Shown here piece by piece: positions 1 through 6,146 of a DNA stretch of 8,422 nucleotides. Origin of the DNA: DASYHQ01 sp038223165. GTDB taxonomy: Bacteria > Planctomycetota > Phycisphaerae > Tepidisphaerales > Tepidisphaeraceae. Each line of letters begins with the position of its first letter. The stretch's first letter is position 1. The stretch covers positions 1 through 8,422 of the forward strand of contig JBBRHE010000166.1 of NCBI GenBank assembly GCA_038223165.1, written 5' to 3'. Below the pieces are notes generated by a model. The model worked only from the letters and a program-made list of their open reading frames with translations, ran no database searches and was not told where the DNA came from. A program made the position numbers and the translations under genes.

Positions 1-2
1 TC

Positions 3-644
3 CTGCGTGCGACAGAGGTGGGTATCGAGCGGTTCGGCATGACCGGCCATGAACGGGCCATCCTTTACCAATTGGCAATCGAGACGGGCTTGCGTGCGGG
101 TGAATTGCGGTCGCTATGCCGCGCCTCGTTCGACTTGGACGGGGCAGCGCCATCGGTCAGCCTTCCCGCCCGAGATACGAAGAATCGGACAGCTACCCGC
201 CTCGAGCTGACCCGGCCCATGCGCGACACGCTGGCGGGCCATCTGATGAACAAACTGCCGACGGCGATGGCTTTCAACCTGCCTCCGTCGACGCATACTG
301 CCGAGATGCTTCGCGCGGACCTTTTAGACGCCCGGACCAACTGGATCAACGCAGCGAAAGCTGACTTGAAGGAACGCAAGCGCCGGTCGGACTCGACGTT
401 TCTGGCCGAATCGGACGACGTCGGCCGCGTGCTGGTTTTTCACTCGCTGCGGCACACCCGCGGCGTCTGGTTATTCCAGCACCACCGCGCCACGCCCACC
501 GAAGTCCGCGAGCTGATGCGCGTCGGTTCCCTGCAGCTCGTCGACCGCTACACGCGGTCATTCCGGGTCACTGACGACAAGCTCGTACACCGCGGCCCGG
601 ACCTGGGCCCCGCGGCGCCCGACGGTGCGGCTGAGGCATCGTAA
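3..644 (+). CDS. Tyrosine recombinase / phage-type integrase, 3' part (5' end outside window)
   Basis: C-terminal catalytic domain of a tyrosine recombinase, an enzyme that cuts and rejoins DNA at specific sites through a covalent phosphotyrosine. The frame is open to the window edge; a GTG at 18 is in frame, but LRATEV reads in from upstream, so the true start is outside. Numbering from that GTG, the catalytic set is Arg26 (TGLRAGEL), Lys55 (DTKNRT), His142 and Arg145 (HSLRHT) and the nucleophile Tyr178 (VDRYTR). The position nine residues before the tyrosine, normally His or Trp (LGH box), is Val169 (LMRVGS), which is odd. The segment around KLPTAMAFNLP and AEMLRADL resembles integrases common in planctomycete genomes (recalled, not searched). 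The N-terminal core-binding domain is not in view. It ends 183 bp from the 3' end of tRNA-Tyr, a common integration target, so it may mark an integrated element. Family certain, activity likely, mobility unproven. Confidence 0.88.
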   Translation: MRATEVGIERFGMTGHERAILYQLAIETGLRAGELRSLCRASFDLDGAAPSVSLPARDTKNRTATRLELTRPMRDTLAGHLMNKLPTAMAFNLPPSTHTAEMLRADLLDARTNWINAAKADLKERKRRSDSTFLAESDDVGRVLVFHSLRHTRGVWLFQHHRATPTEVRELMRVGSLQLVDRYTRSFRVTDDKLVHRGPDLGPAAPDGAAEAS

Positions 645-770
645 CGCCGCATCGCTGGAGATACCTACCAACACCCAACCCTGTCTTGTGCGCTGCTGGG
701 CGCGTCTCGATGGATTTCGTAAGTTTCCGATAGACGCCGCTGGACGATCACCGACGCCTAACACCTCAAC

Positions 771-805
771 AAAAAACCCCTGATTTCGTAAAGAAATCAG
801 GGGTT
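771..805 (-). terminator. Rho-independent terminator of tRNA-Tyr
   Basis: A perfect 13-bp stem (775-787 with 793-805) with a five-base loop. Read on the minus strand it runs directly into six T residues (771-776, the last two paired in the stem). It lies 22 bp past the tRNA 3' end, as expected for an intrinsic terminator. No T-run follows on the plus strand, so it does not serve the integrase. Confidence 0.88.
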
Positions 806-826
806 AATGCTTGTCGCACAAGCGAT

Positions 827-909
827 TGGGCGCGGAGGGATTCGAACCCACGAAGGCATAAGCCATCAGATTTACAGTCTGACCCGTTTGGCCACTCCGG
901 AACACGCCC
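827..909 (-). tRNA. tRNA-Tyr, anticodon GTA
   Basis: Full cloverleaf on the minus strand. Acceptor stem GGGCGTG pairs with CGCGCCC (one G-T wobble). It is followed by TT, a CCG/CGG D stem with a GAGTGGCCAAA loop, and an anticodon arm TCAGA / CTGTAAA / TCTGA with GTA at 873-875. There is a long variable arm of about 14 bases containing GGC-TTAT-GCC (class II, as in bacterial tRNA-Tyr), and a T arm GTGGG / TTCGAAT / CCCTC. Discriminator base is A. CCA is not encoded, so it must be added after transcription. The second pair of the T stem is a U-U mismatch. The gene has its own promoter and terminator and is probably monocistronic. Confidence 0.96.
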
Positions 910-927
910 GGTCAAATTAGGTCGTGG

Positions 928-955
928 AGTATAGGCCGCCACGCGATGTTTGCAA
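928..955 (-). promoter_or_regulatory. Sigma-70-type promoter of tRNA-Tyr
   Basis: On the minus strand, TTGCAA (950-955, 4/6 to the -35 consensus), a 16-bp spacer, and TATACT (928-933, 5/6 to the -10 consensus). Predicted transcription start is near 921, leaving a leader of about 12 nt before the mature tRNA. Position relative to the tRNA supports the call. Confidence 0.65.
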
Positions 956-971
956 GGATTGGTGGTCACGG

Positions 972-1346
972 TCAGGGCATGATGTCTTCCGAAGCCTGTC
1001 GCGTGGCGGGTTGGTTGGCAGGGACGCTGCCACGCGGCATTGTCGGGGCGGGGGTTATGGGCGGAGAATCTGGATGCAGGGCAGGCATCGAGGTAGCTTT
1101 GCTCGCTGCGTTGGGAGGCGTGTTGGGGGCGGGAATCATCACCGCATTGGTCGATTGCCGAGGGGTTGGCTCACTGTCAGCGGGAATCGTGTTGCCATCG
1201 TCGGACGACTTAGCAGGAGCAGCGGGTGCAGTTGTTGCGGGCGCGGCAGGTGGCAGCGATCGCTTCGTTGAGCGGCACCCCGCAAGTGCGATGAAGAACA
1301 AGAGCAGCACACCGCAGCGGGCAACGATCGTCATGGGACGTAACAT
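972..1346 (-). CDS. Small Pro/Ala-rich lipoprotein, function unknown
   Basis: A 124-residue protein with a bacterial lipoprotein signal: Arg-containing n-region, hydrophobic core (residues 12-22), and a textbook lipobox Leu21-Ala22-Gly23-Cys24. Signal peptidase II would cleave before Cys24, which would be lipidated and anchored in a membrane. The mature part, about 100 residues, is rich in Pro, Ala, Thr and Ser with no recognisable domain, so it is probably an extended, disordered tether. No Shine-Dalgarno is visible. An alternative ATG at 1334 (residue 5) keeps the signal. A TTGACG box (1365-1370) could be its -35, with a poor -10 near 1342-1347. It is divergent from mutY, and the tRNA-Tyr promoter begins about 17 bp past its stop. 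The opposite strand is also open here (946-1419), but the lipobox favours this strand. No family recognised. Confidence 0.68.
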   Translation of the reverse strand: MLRPMTIVARCGVLLLFFIALAGCRSTKRSLPPAAPATTAPAAPAKSSDDGNTIPADSEPTPRQSTNAVMIPAPNTPPNAASKATSMPALHPDSPPITPAPTMPRGSVPANQPATRQASEDIMP

Positions 1347-1403
1347 CGTCGAGCCGTCACATCACGTCAACGGCGCTAACGGGCGTTGGGTGCGTGTGGC
1401 CGC

Positions 1404-1409
1404 TACAAT
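1404..1409 (+). promoter_or_regulatory. Candidate -10 box for mutY
   Basis: TACAAT (5/6 to consensus) lies six bases before the preferred GTG start at 1416. Transcription from it would begin at or within a base or two of the start codon, giving a leaderless or nearly leaderless message. No convincing -35 box is seen 16-18 bp upstream, so the call rests on the -10 match and position. Confidence 0.35.
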
Positions 1410-1415
1410 TTCGTC

Positions 1416-2543
1416 GTGATCGGTTCCGCCAAGACGTTCGGCCAGCGGTTGATAGCCTGGTATGACCGATCCCGCCGCGATTTGCCCTGGCGGGTGGATC
1501 GGACAGCAGACCCCACTGTCCTGCCCGATCCGTATCACGTCTTTGTTTCCGAAGCGATGCTACAGCAAACGCAGGTCGCGACGGTGGTGTCCTACTTCCA
1601 TCGATTTATCGAACGTTTTCCCACCCTTCGGTCGCTGGCCGAGGCCGATGAACAAGACGTACTTCGTCTTTGGCAGGGATTAGGATACTACTCGCGGGCG
1701 CGCAACCTGCGAGCGGCGGCGCTGCGGGTGATGAGCGACTTCGACGGCGAGCTGCCGCGCACGGTCGTCGAACTGTTGACGCTGCCAGGCGTAGGTCGGT
1801 ACACGGCAGGTGCGATCTCGTCGATTGCGTTTGGCAATCGCTCGCCGATCGTCGATGGCAACGTGGCGCGCGTCGTCTGTCGGATCGACAAGATCATGGC
1901 CGACCCGCGCGAGCGTACGACAGCCGAGCTACTTTGGGCACGCGCTGAACAGATTCTTCCTCACGAGCGACTCGGTGACTTCAACAGCGCTCTGATGGAA
2001 TTGGGTGCCACAGTCTGCATCCCGCGGTCGCCGCAATGTTTGATTTGCCCGGTGAACGCACACTGCGAAGCGTTCGCTGCGGGTGTGGCCCAGCAAATCC
2101 CACCCCCAAAGGTCGCGAAGCTGTCGCCGCTGGAAAAGCGTTGGACATTCATCGTGCGCGCGGGTGACCGCTTCCTTGTTGAGCAGCGCCCCGCCACGGG
2201 TCGCTGGGCGAGCTTATGGCAGTTTGTCACAATGCCCGCCGATGATGGCGATGCCGCTGCGCGTTTACAAAAAGCGATTGGACTGCCGGTTTCTGCGATG
2301 CGCGCAATGGGCGAAGTGACGCACGCGCTGACGCATCGTCGGTACGAGTTCACGGTCTTCACCTGTGAAGTACACCAGAGTGACGTGCCTTCGCGAACCT
2401 GGGTAACGCTCGCAGAACTGGATTGCCTGCCACTGTCGCGCCCACAGTTGAAAGTGGCGCAGATGGCGCACTCGCTACAGGTTGACATCACACCCATTAA
2501 GGCACCGAAACGCTCGAAAAAGCAGTCTTCTTCGTCGATCTGA
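1416..2543 (+). CDS. mutY: Adenine DNA glycosylase MutY
   Basis: Removes adenine mispaired with 8-oxoguanine or guanine, starting base-excision repair that prevents G:C to T:A changes. Numbered from the GTG at 1416 (375 residues): catalytic Glu46 in VSEAMLQQTQV, helix-hairpin-helix LPGVGRY at 123-129, catalytic Asp147 in IVDGNVARV, and four [4Fe-4S] ligands Cys201, Cys208, Cys211 and Cys217 with the diagnostic C-x6-C-x2-C-x5-C spacing. A C-terminal MutT-like domain (about 242-355, including GRWASLWQF and LTHRRYEF) is the 8-oxoG recognition module that separates MutY from endonuclease III. Length is normal. A TTG at 1386 would add ten residues unlike the family start, so GTG 1416 is preferred. 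There is no Shine-Dalgarno. The Lys/Ser-rich tail (KRSKKQSSSSI) is probably disordered. It stands alone, divergent from the lipoprotein gene. Confidence 0.96.
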   Translation: MIGSAKTFGQRLIAWYDRSRRDLPWRVDRTADPTVLPDPYHVFVSEAMLQQTQVATVVSYFHRFIERFPTLRSLAEADEQDVLRLWQGLGYYSRARNLRAAALRVMSDFDGELPRTVVELLTLPGVGRYTAGAISSIAFGNRSPIVDGNVARVVCRIDKIMADPRERTTAELLWARAEQILPHERLGDFNSALMELGATVCIPRSPQCLICPVNAHCEAFAAGVAQQIPPPKVAKLSPLEKRWTFIVRAGDRFLVEQRPATGRWASLWQFVTMPADDGDAAARLQKAIGLPVSAMRAMGEVTHALTHRRYEFTVFTCEVHQSDVPSRTWVTLAELDCLPLSRPQLKVAQMAHSLQVDITPIKAPKRSKKQSSSSI

Positions 2544-2552
2544 CAGCCTTCT

Positions 2553-2581
2553 TTGCCCCGTTTAACAGCCAATCGTATATC
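2553..2581 (+). promoter_or_regulatory. Candidate promoter for the small membrane protein
   Basis: TTGCCC (2553-2558, 4/6), a 17-bp spacer, and TATATC (2576-2581, 4/6). The predicted start near 2588 would give a leader of about 35 nt before ATG 2623. It sits in the 79-bp gap just after mutY, so the small gene need not depend on mutY transcription. Both boxes are imperfect. Confidence 0.4.
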
Positions 2582-2622
2582 AGACGTGGACCGGCCGATG
2601 TTGATGTAGGCGGTATGACAAA

Positions 2623-2934
2623 ATGCGTGAAATAGACGATGACAACGAAGACAATTTCGCGAAGGATCCGCGTGGCGCCGGAACGCTGACCGTGCTTGTT
2701 CTGCTCGTGACGGCAGCGGCGATCTTCAGTTATCTGGGTGCATATAAAGTGTCGGCGGCGCTTGTCAGTGCGGACCTGCTTTCACCGTGGCCCCCCGCTG
2801 CGGACCCGCGACCGAAGTGGCTGGTCATCGGGTTCCTTGTGGTGATCTTAAGCTGTGCCGGTGTTGGTGTGATCATGCGCGTCGCCAGTTGCCGCAGCCT
2901 GCGCGACATTGACCGCATTGCGAATGATGATTGA
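2623..2934 (+). CDS. Small two-helix membrane protein, function unknown
   Basis: A 103-residue protein. The acidic, hydrophilic N-terminus (REIDDDNEDNF) is followed by a hydrophobic segment at about 21-41, a short loop with a Pro-rich stretch (SPWPPAADPRPKW), a second hydrophobic segment at about 66-85, and a charged tail (RSLRDIDRIANDD). Basic residues before helix 1 and after helix 2 suggest both ends are cytoplasmic. No enzymatic motif is seen and I recognise no family. It lies 79 bp after mutY with a possible promoter of its own. Its stop (2932-2934) is one base from the stop of holB on the other strand. No good Shine-Dalgarno is present; an AGG lies 12 bases before the ATG. Being real is supported by the clean helix-loop-helix pattern and the fit into the gap; function cannot be inferred. 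Confidence 0.65.
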   Translation: MREIDDDNEDNFAKDPRGAGTLTVLVLLVTAAAIFSYLGAYKVSAALVSADLLSPWPPAADPRPKWLVIGFLVVILSCAGVGVIMRVASCRSLRDIDRIANDD

Positions 2935-2935
2935 T

Positions 2936-3961
2936 TTAGACCGCAGCGCGCGGTCGCTCGAGCGATACGGCGAGTTGTTGAAACACGAGCGGCATGTTGA
3001 CGTTCGCGTCGAGGTAATCTTCCGACCGCACGATGGCCTCGATAATGTTCGCTGCTCGCTCGATCTCTGCTTCGCCGTCACTGGCCAACCTCGCACGAAT
3101 GTGCTCGGCGGCGATACGCAAGTAGAGCCCTAGCGCTTCGCGCGTTGCCTGATCCTTGCTTGACAGTTCGTCCCGCTCAAGCTGCTTTTCCGCGTAGGCG
3201 TCAGCCGATTTTTTGAACATGCCCCAAAGGTCGTCGGCGTGCCCACCTTGGAAGATGGTGTCGAACGTCGCCGCGACCTCGCGGGCGCGGGGCAGGACGC
3301 CGTCTTCGATCCACTTCAGCGCAAGTCCGATGCTGCCCCGGGCAAAGGTCGCTGCATCGCGAGCGTCGGTGTCTCCGATCCCCCGCCGTTGCAGCGCAGC
3401 CGCGACGACTTGGTCCGGCAACGCGTTGAACACCACTCGCTGGCAGCGACTACGGATCGTCGAGAGCAGCGAGTCGGCCTGGTCGGTCAACAGGATAATC
3501 AGCGTCCGGCCGGCCGGTTCCTCTAGCGTCTTGAGCATCGAGTTCTGCGCTGGCGCTTCCATCAGCTCTGCCTGCTCAACGATGAACACCTTGCCCCGAC
3601 CCATCAGAGGCTTGTTAGCAGCCTTCGCGTTCAGTTCGGCTCTGATTACGTGGATCGACAGCGAAGACCCTTTGCTCTTGCCAGTCTTGTCGTGATAGCG
3701 GATCAGCTCTTTAACGATGACGTGGTAATCCGGATGCGCCCCACCGGCCATTGCGCGGCAGCTTTCGCACTTTTCACACGCGCGATCGCCGTTCGGTTTC
3801 TCACACAGAAAGAGTCCCGCCAGCGCGAGGGCCGTAGTTCCCTTTCCCACCCCAGTTGGACCGGCAAAGATCAATCCGTGCGGCAGACGGTCTGCGAGAA
3901 ACGCGCGGCGCAACGTGTCGATCGCGCGGTCCTGGGCGAGGATGTCAGCAAACGTCTTCAT
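2936..3961 (-). CDS. holB: DNA polymerase III subunit delta' (clamp-loader AAA+ subunit)
   Basis: Subunit of the clamp loader that opens the beta sliding clamp and places it on primed DNA at the replication fork. Numbered from the ATG at 3991: DILAQDRAIDTLRRA near the N-terminus, P-loop GPTGVGKGT (44-52), a zinc-binding module of four cysteines (Cys63, Cys72, Cys75, Cys78), a Walker-B-like segment KVFIVEQAELM, LEEP, and the sensor-1 SRC motif in STIRSRCQRV. About 340-350 residues is right for delta' and too short for DnaX. The P-loop is intact, unlike the non-catalytic E. coli subunit. Two starts are possible: 3991, or 3961 (MKTFADIL), which better matches where the family begins; neither has a Shine-Dalgarno. 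It lies just downstream of tmk on the same strand (gap 15 or 45 bp), so they are probably one operon. A large opposite-strand frame here is a shadow. Confidence 0.92.
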   Translation of the reverse strand: MKTFADILAQDRAIDTLRRAFLADRLPHGLIFAGPTGVGKGTTALALAGLFLCEKPNGDRACEKCESCRAMAGGAHPDYHVIVKELIRYHDKTGKSKGSSLSIHVIRAELNAKAANKPLMGRGKVFIVEQAELMEAPAQNSMLKTLEEPAGRTLIILLTDQADSLLSTIRSRCQRVVFNALPDQVVAAALQRRGIGDTDARDAATFARGSIGLALKWIEDGVLPRAREVAATFDTIFQGGHADDLWGMFKKSADAYAEKQLERDELSSKDQATREALGLYLRIAAEHIRARLASDGEAEIERAANIIEAIVRSEDYLDANVNMPLVFQQLAVSLERPRAAV

Positions 3962-4006
3962 GGCTTTCTGCCCACTGTTCGATGTTCCCATACGAGCGGA
4001 GCAAAT

Positions 4007-4654
4007 TCATTCAAAGATTGCCTTAAGCACATCCACGTGCACCGACTGCTGATCCCGATCCGCTTGAATAATTCGATAGCGTTTCGGGTCCGCTGCCGCT
4101 TGCGACAGGTAATTTGTGCGGACGCGTTCGTGGTATTCCATCGGGCGGCGTTCGATGCGATCTTTGTTGACCAGATCGCTGCCAGTCGAGAACAGCAGCT
4201 TCGGTTGCACGCGGTCCATGCTGGCCTCGGCGGACATGTCGAGCAGCACGGTCAGGTGCGGCCATCCACCCTTTACCGCGATGTTACCAACGGCGCGAAT
4301 CTCTTCGGCCGTGAGGTCGTCCCCACCAAGCTGATAGGCGAGTGTGCTACTGATGAAACGGTCGCTCAGGACGACCTTTCCGTCGTTCAACGCAGGCCGA
4401 ATTATCTCGTGCATCATTTGCGCCCGAGCCGCCATGTAGAGCAGCATTTCGCAGCGGAAGCCGATCTCGTCATGATCCGGGTTGAGAAGGATGCCACGGA
4501 TGAGCTCACCGACTCGCGTCGTGCCCGGATCGCGCACGAGCAGTACGCGCAATCCGTCGCTCTCAAGGCGATTGCGGAGCATCGCAGCCTGCGTGCTCTT
4601 GCCGCAACCTTCAGTGCCGTCGAAAACGATGAACTTGCCGTGCAGATCCGTCAT
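4007..4654 (-). CDS. tmk: Thymidylate kinase
   Basis: Phosphorylates dTMP to dTDP with ATP, an essential cytoplasmic step in dTTP synthesis. Numbered from ATG 4654 (215 residues, normal for the family): P-loop GTEGCGKST (13-21), the dTMP-site motif as RDPGTT (41-46) where most bacteria have REPGGT, SDRF (97-100) carrying the conserved Asp-Arg, STLAYQ at 103-108, and the LID region at about 150-170 followed by ERRPMEYHERVRTNYL. An upstream ATG at 4693 would add 13 residues but sits directly against AAAGG with no spacing; 4654 has AGGATGG about 9-12 bases upstream and begins where family members begin. It is followed closely by holB, probably co-transcribed, and divergent from hemL across about 90 bp. 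Confidence 0.95.
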   Translation of the reverse strand: MTDLHGKFIVFDGTEGCGKSTQAAMLRNRLESDGLRVLLVRDPGTTRVGELIRGILLNPDHDEIGFRCEMLLYMAARAQMMHEIIRPALNDGKVVLSDRFISSTLAYQLGGDDLTAEEIRAVGNIAVKGGWPHLTVLLDMSAEASMDRVQPKLLFSTGSDLVNKDRIERRPMEYHERVRTNYLSQAAADPKRYRIIQADRDQQSVHVDVLKAIFE

Positions 4655-4728
4655 GCGCGCTCGCCATCCTAGCGGTCTGTGGGCAATTTTCATCCTTTGG
4701 GCAATCGGTCGGGACCGGCACCTTCGAG

Positions 4729-4734
4729 TATAGT
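4729..4734 (+). promoter_or_regulatory. Candidate -10 box for hemL in a dyad-rich divergent region
   Basis: TATAGT (5/6) ends 12 bases before the hemL ATG, predicting a leader of only about 5 nt. The overlapping minus-strand TATACT (4727-4732) could serve tmk. GACCGG (4713-4718) and CCGGTC (4738-4743) form an inverted repeat around the boxes. No clear -35 is seen for either direction. Confidence 0.35.
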
Positions 4735-4746
4735 GACCCGGTCGTC

Positions 4747-6054
4747 ATGCCACGCAGAATCCAACACTCCGTCGATGCCTTCGAACGTGCCCGCGCTGTC
4801 ATGCCCGGCGGAGTCAGCTCGCCTGTTCGCGCATTCAAGGCAGTCGGTGGCACGCCGTTGTTTATCCGTGAAGCGAAGGACTGCTACGTCACCGACATCG
4901 ATGGCAACCGCTATATCGACTACGTCGGCAGCTATGGCCCGATGATCGTCGGCCATGCGAACGATCGCGTCGTCGCGGCGCTATCCAAGGCGATCGGCAA
5001 AGGAACGAGTTTTGGCGCACCCACAGAGTGCGAGACCGCATTGGCGACAAAAATCATCAGCGCGCTGCCGGGCGTCGAGATGGTGCGGTTCGTTAACAGT
5101 GGGACCGAAGCTGCAATGAGCGCAATCCGACTGGCCCGCGCCGCGACGGGGCGCGATATCGTCATCAAATGTGTCGGCAACTATCATGGGCATGTCGATG
5201 GATTACTGGTCGACGCCGGCAGTGGAGCATTGACACTCGGCCATCCCAGCAGCCCGGGCGTTCCGGCGGCGACGGCGGCGAAGACCGTCTCGGTTCAATA
5301 CAACGACTTGGGCGGCGCTCGCGAAGCGTTTGAGCGATTTAGCGGGCAGGTTGCCTGTTTCGTCGTCGAACCGGTCGCGGGAAACATGGGGGTCGTTCCA
5401 CCGGTTGCGGGATATTTGGAGGGTCTGCGACAGTTGTGTTCGGCCAACGGTGCCCTACTTCTCTTTGACGAAGTGATGACCGGCTTCCGTGTGGCTTGGG
5501 GTGGCGCGCAGGTCATGTACGGCGTGCGACCCGACATTACTTTGCTCGGCAAGGTGATCGGTGGTGGCCTGCCGTGCGCTGCGTACGCCGGCTCGCGAAC
5601 GTTGATGGAACAGCTCAGCCCTGTGGGCAGTGTTTACCAGGCGGGAACGTTAAGTGGCAACCCCTTGGCAATGAACGCGGGTCTGTCGACTCTAGAGATT
5701 CTGGAAGAGTCGGGCACCTACGAAACGCTCGAATCCCGCAGCACCATGCTCGCCGCTCAATTGGCGAACGCCGCAGCATTGGCCGGTGTGCCGGTAACGC
5801 TCAACCGCGTCGGCTCGATGATCGGCATTTTCTTCACGGCCGCACCGGGCCAATCGATCACCAATTTTCGCGAAGCAACGGCATGCTCGACCGAGCGCTA
5901 TGCCCGATTCTTCCACGCGATGCTGGACCAGGGCGTTTACCTGGCACCAGGAATGTACGAGGCAGTTTTCGTCGGACTTTCCCATTCGCAAGCCGTCATC
6001 ACCCAGACAATCGAAGCGGCGCGAAATGCATTCGCGATTGTTGCGAAGGGTTGA
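4747..6054 (+). CDS. hemL: Glutamate-1-semialdehyde 2,1-aminomutase
   Basis: PLP-dependent cytoplasmic enzyme that converts glutamate-1-semialdehyde to 5-aminolevulinate, the last step of the C5 route to heme and other tetrapyrroles. 435 residues, the usual length. Seen in order: PGGVSSPVRAFKAVGGTP at the N-terminus, SFGAPTE, the phosphate-binding region VNSGTEAAMSAIRLAR, the NYHGHVDGLLV segment, LLFDEVMTGFR (Asp contacting the PLP nitrogen), the Schiff-base lysine Lys269 in GKVIGGGLP, and AGTLSGNPLAMNAG. These separate it from other class III aminotransferases such as acetylornithine or diaminobutyrate enzymes. The ATG at 4747 begins where the family begins (IQHSVDAFERA). There is no Shine-Dalgarno and probably a very short leader. 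It stands alone, divergent from tmk and convergent with flagellin across a hairpin terminator. A second plus-strand frame over its 3' half is a shadow. Confidence 0.97.
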   Translation: MPRRIQHSVDAFERARAVMPGGVSSPVRAFKAVGGTPLFIREAKDCYVTDIDGNRYIDYVGSYGPMIVGHANDRVVAALSKAIGKGTSFGAPTECETALATKIISALPGVEMVRFVNSGTEAAMSAIRLARAATGRDIVIKCVGNYHGHVDGLLVDAGSGALTLGHPSSPGVPAATAAKTVSVQYNDLGGAREAFERFSGQVACFVVEPVAGNMGVVPPVAGYLEGLRQLCSANGALLLFDEVMTGFRVAWGGAQVMYGVRPDITLLGKVIGGGLPCAAYAGSRTLMEQLSPVGSVYQAGTLSGNPLAMNAGLSTLEILEESGTYETLESRSTMLAAQLANAAALAGVPVTLNRVGSMIGIFFTAAPGQSITNFREATACSTERYARFFHAMLDQGVYLAPGMYEAVFVGLSHSQAVITQTIEAARNAFAIVAKG

Positions 6055-6082
6055 TGTTGGACCCGTTTATTCCTTGCACCAA

Positions 6083-6117
6083 CGAAGCGGCCCCCAAAAC
6101 TTATGGGGGCCGCTTCG
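6083..6117. terminator. Hairpin terminator between convergent hemL and flagellin
   Basis: A perfect 13-bp GC-rich stem (6083-6095 with 6105-6117) around a nine-base A/T-rich loop, 28 bp after the hemL stop and 29 bp after the flagellin stop. Its symmetric position suits a bidirectional terminator. Neither side has a strong T-run, so efficiency or Rho involvement is uncertain; it may also protect the 3' ends of the messages. Confidence 0.75.
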
Positions 6118-6146
6118 AACTTACGTATTTAGAACGAACGGCTTAA

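Noticed and set aside
946..1419. 157-codon plus-strand Gly/Ala-rich frame opposite the lipoprotein
   Set aside because: The minus strand has a perfect lipobox and signal peptide; the plus frame overlaps the tRNA promoter and the mutY start and has no motif.
1961..2572. 203-codon minus-strand frame over the mutY 3' end
   Set aside because: It is antisense to the iron-sulfur and MutT-like regions of mutY and shows no domain.
3650..4672. 340-codon plus-strand frame
   Set aside because: It lies antisense to holB and tmk, both of which have clear family motifs; its translation has no recognisable domain.
5496..6146. 216-codon plus-strand frame overlapping the hemL 3' half
   Set aside because: It is an out-of-frame shadow of hemL and runs through the terminator hairpin.
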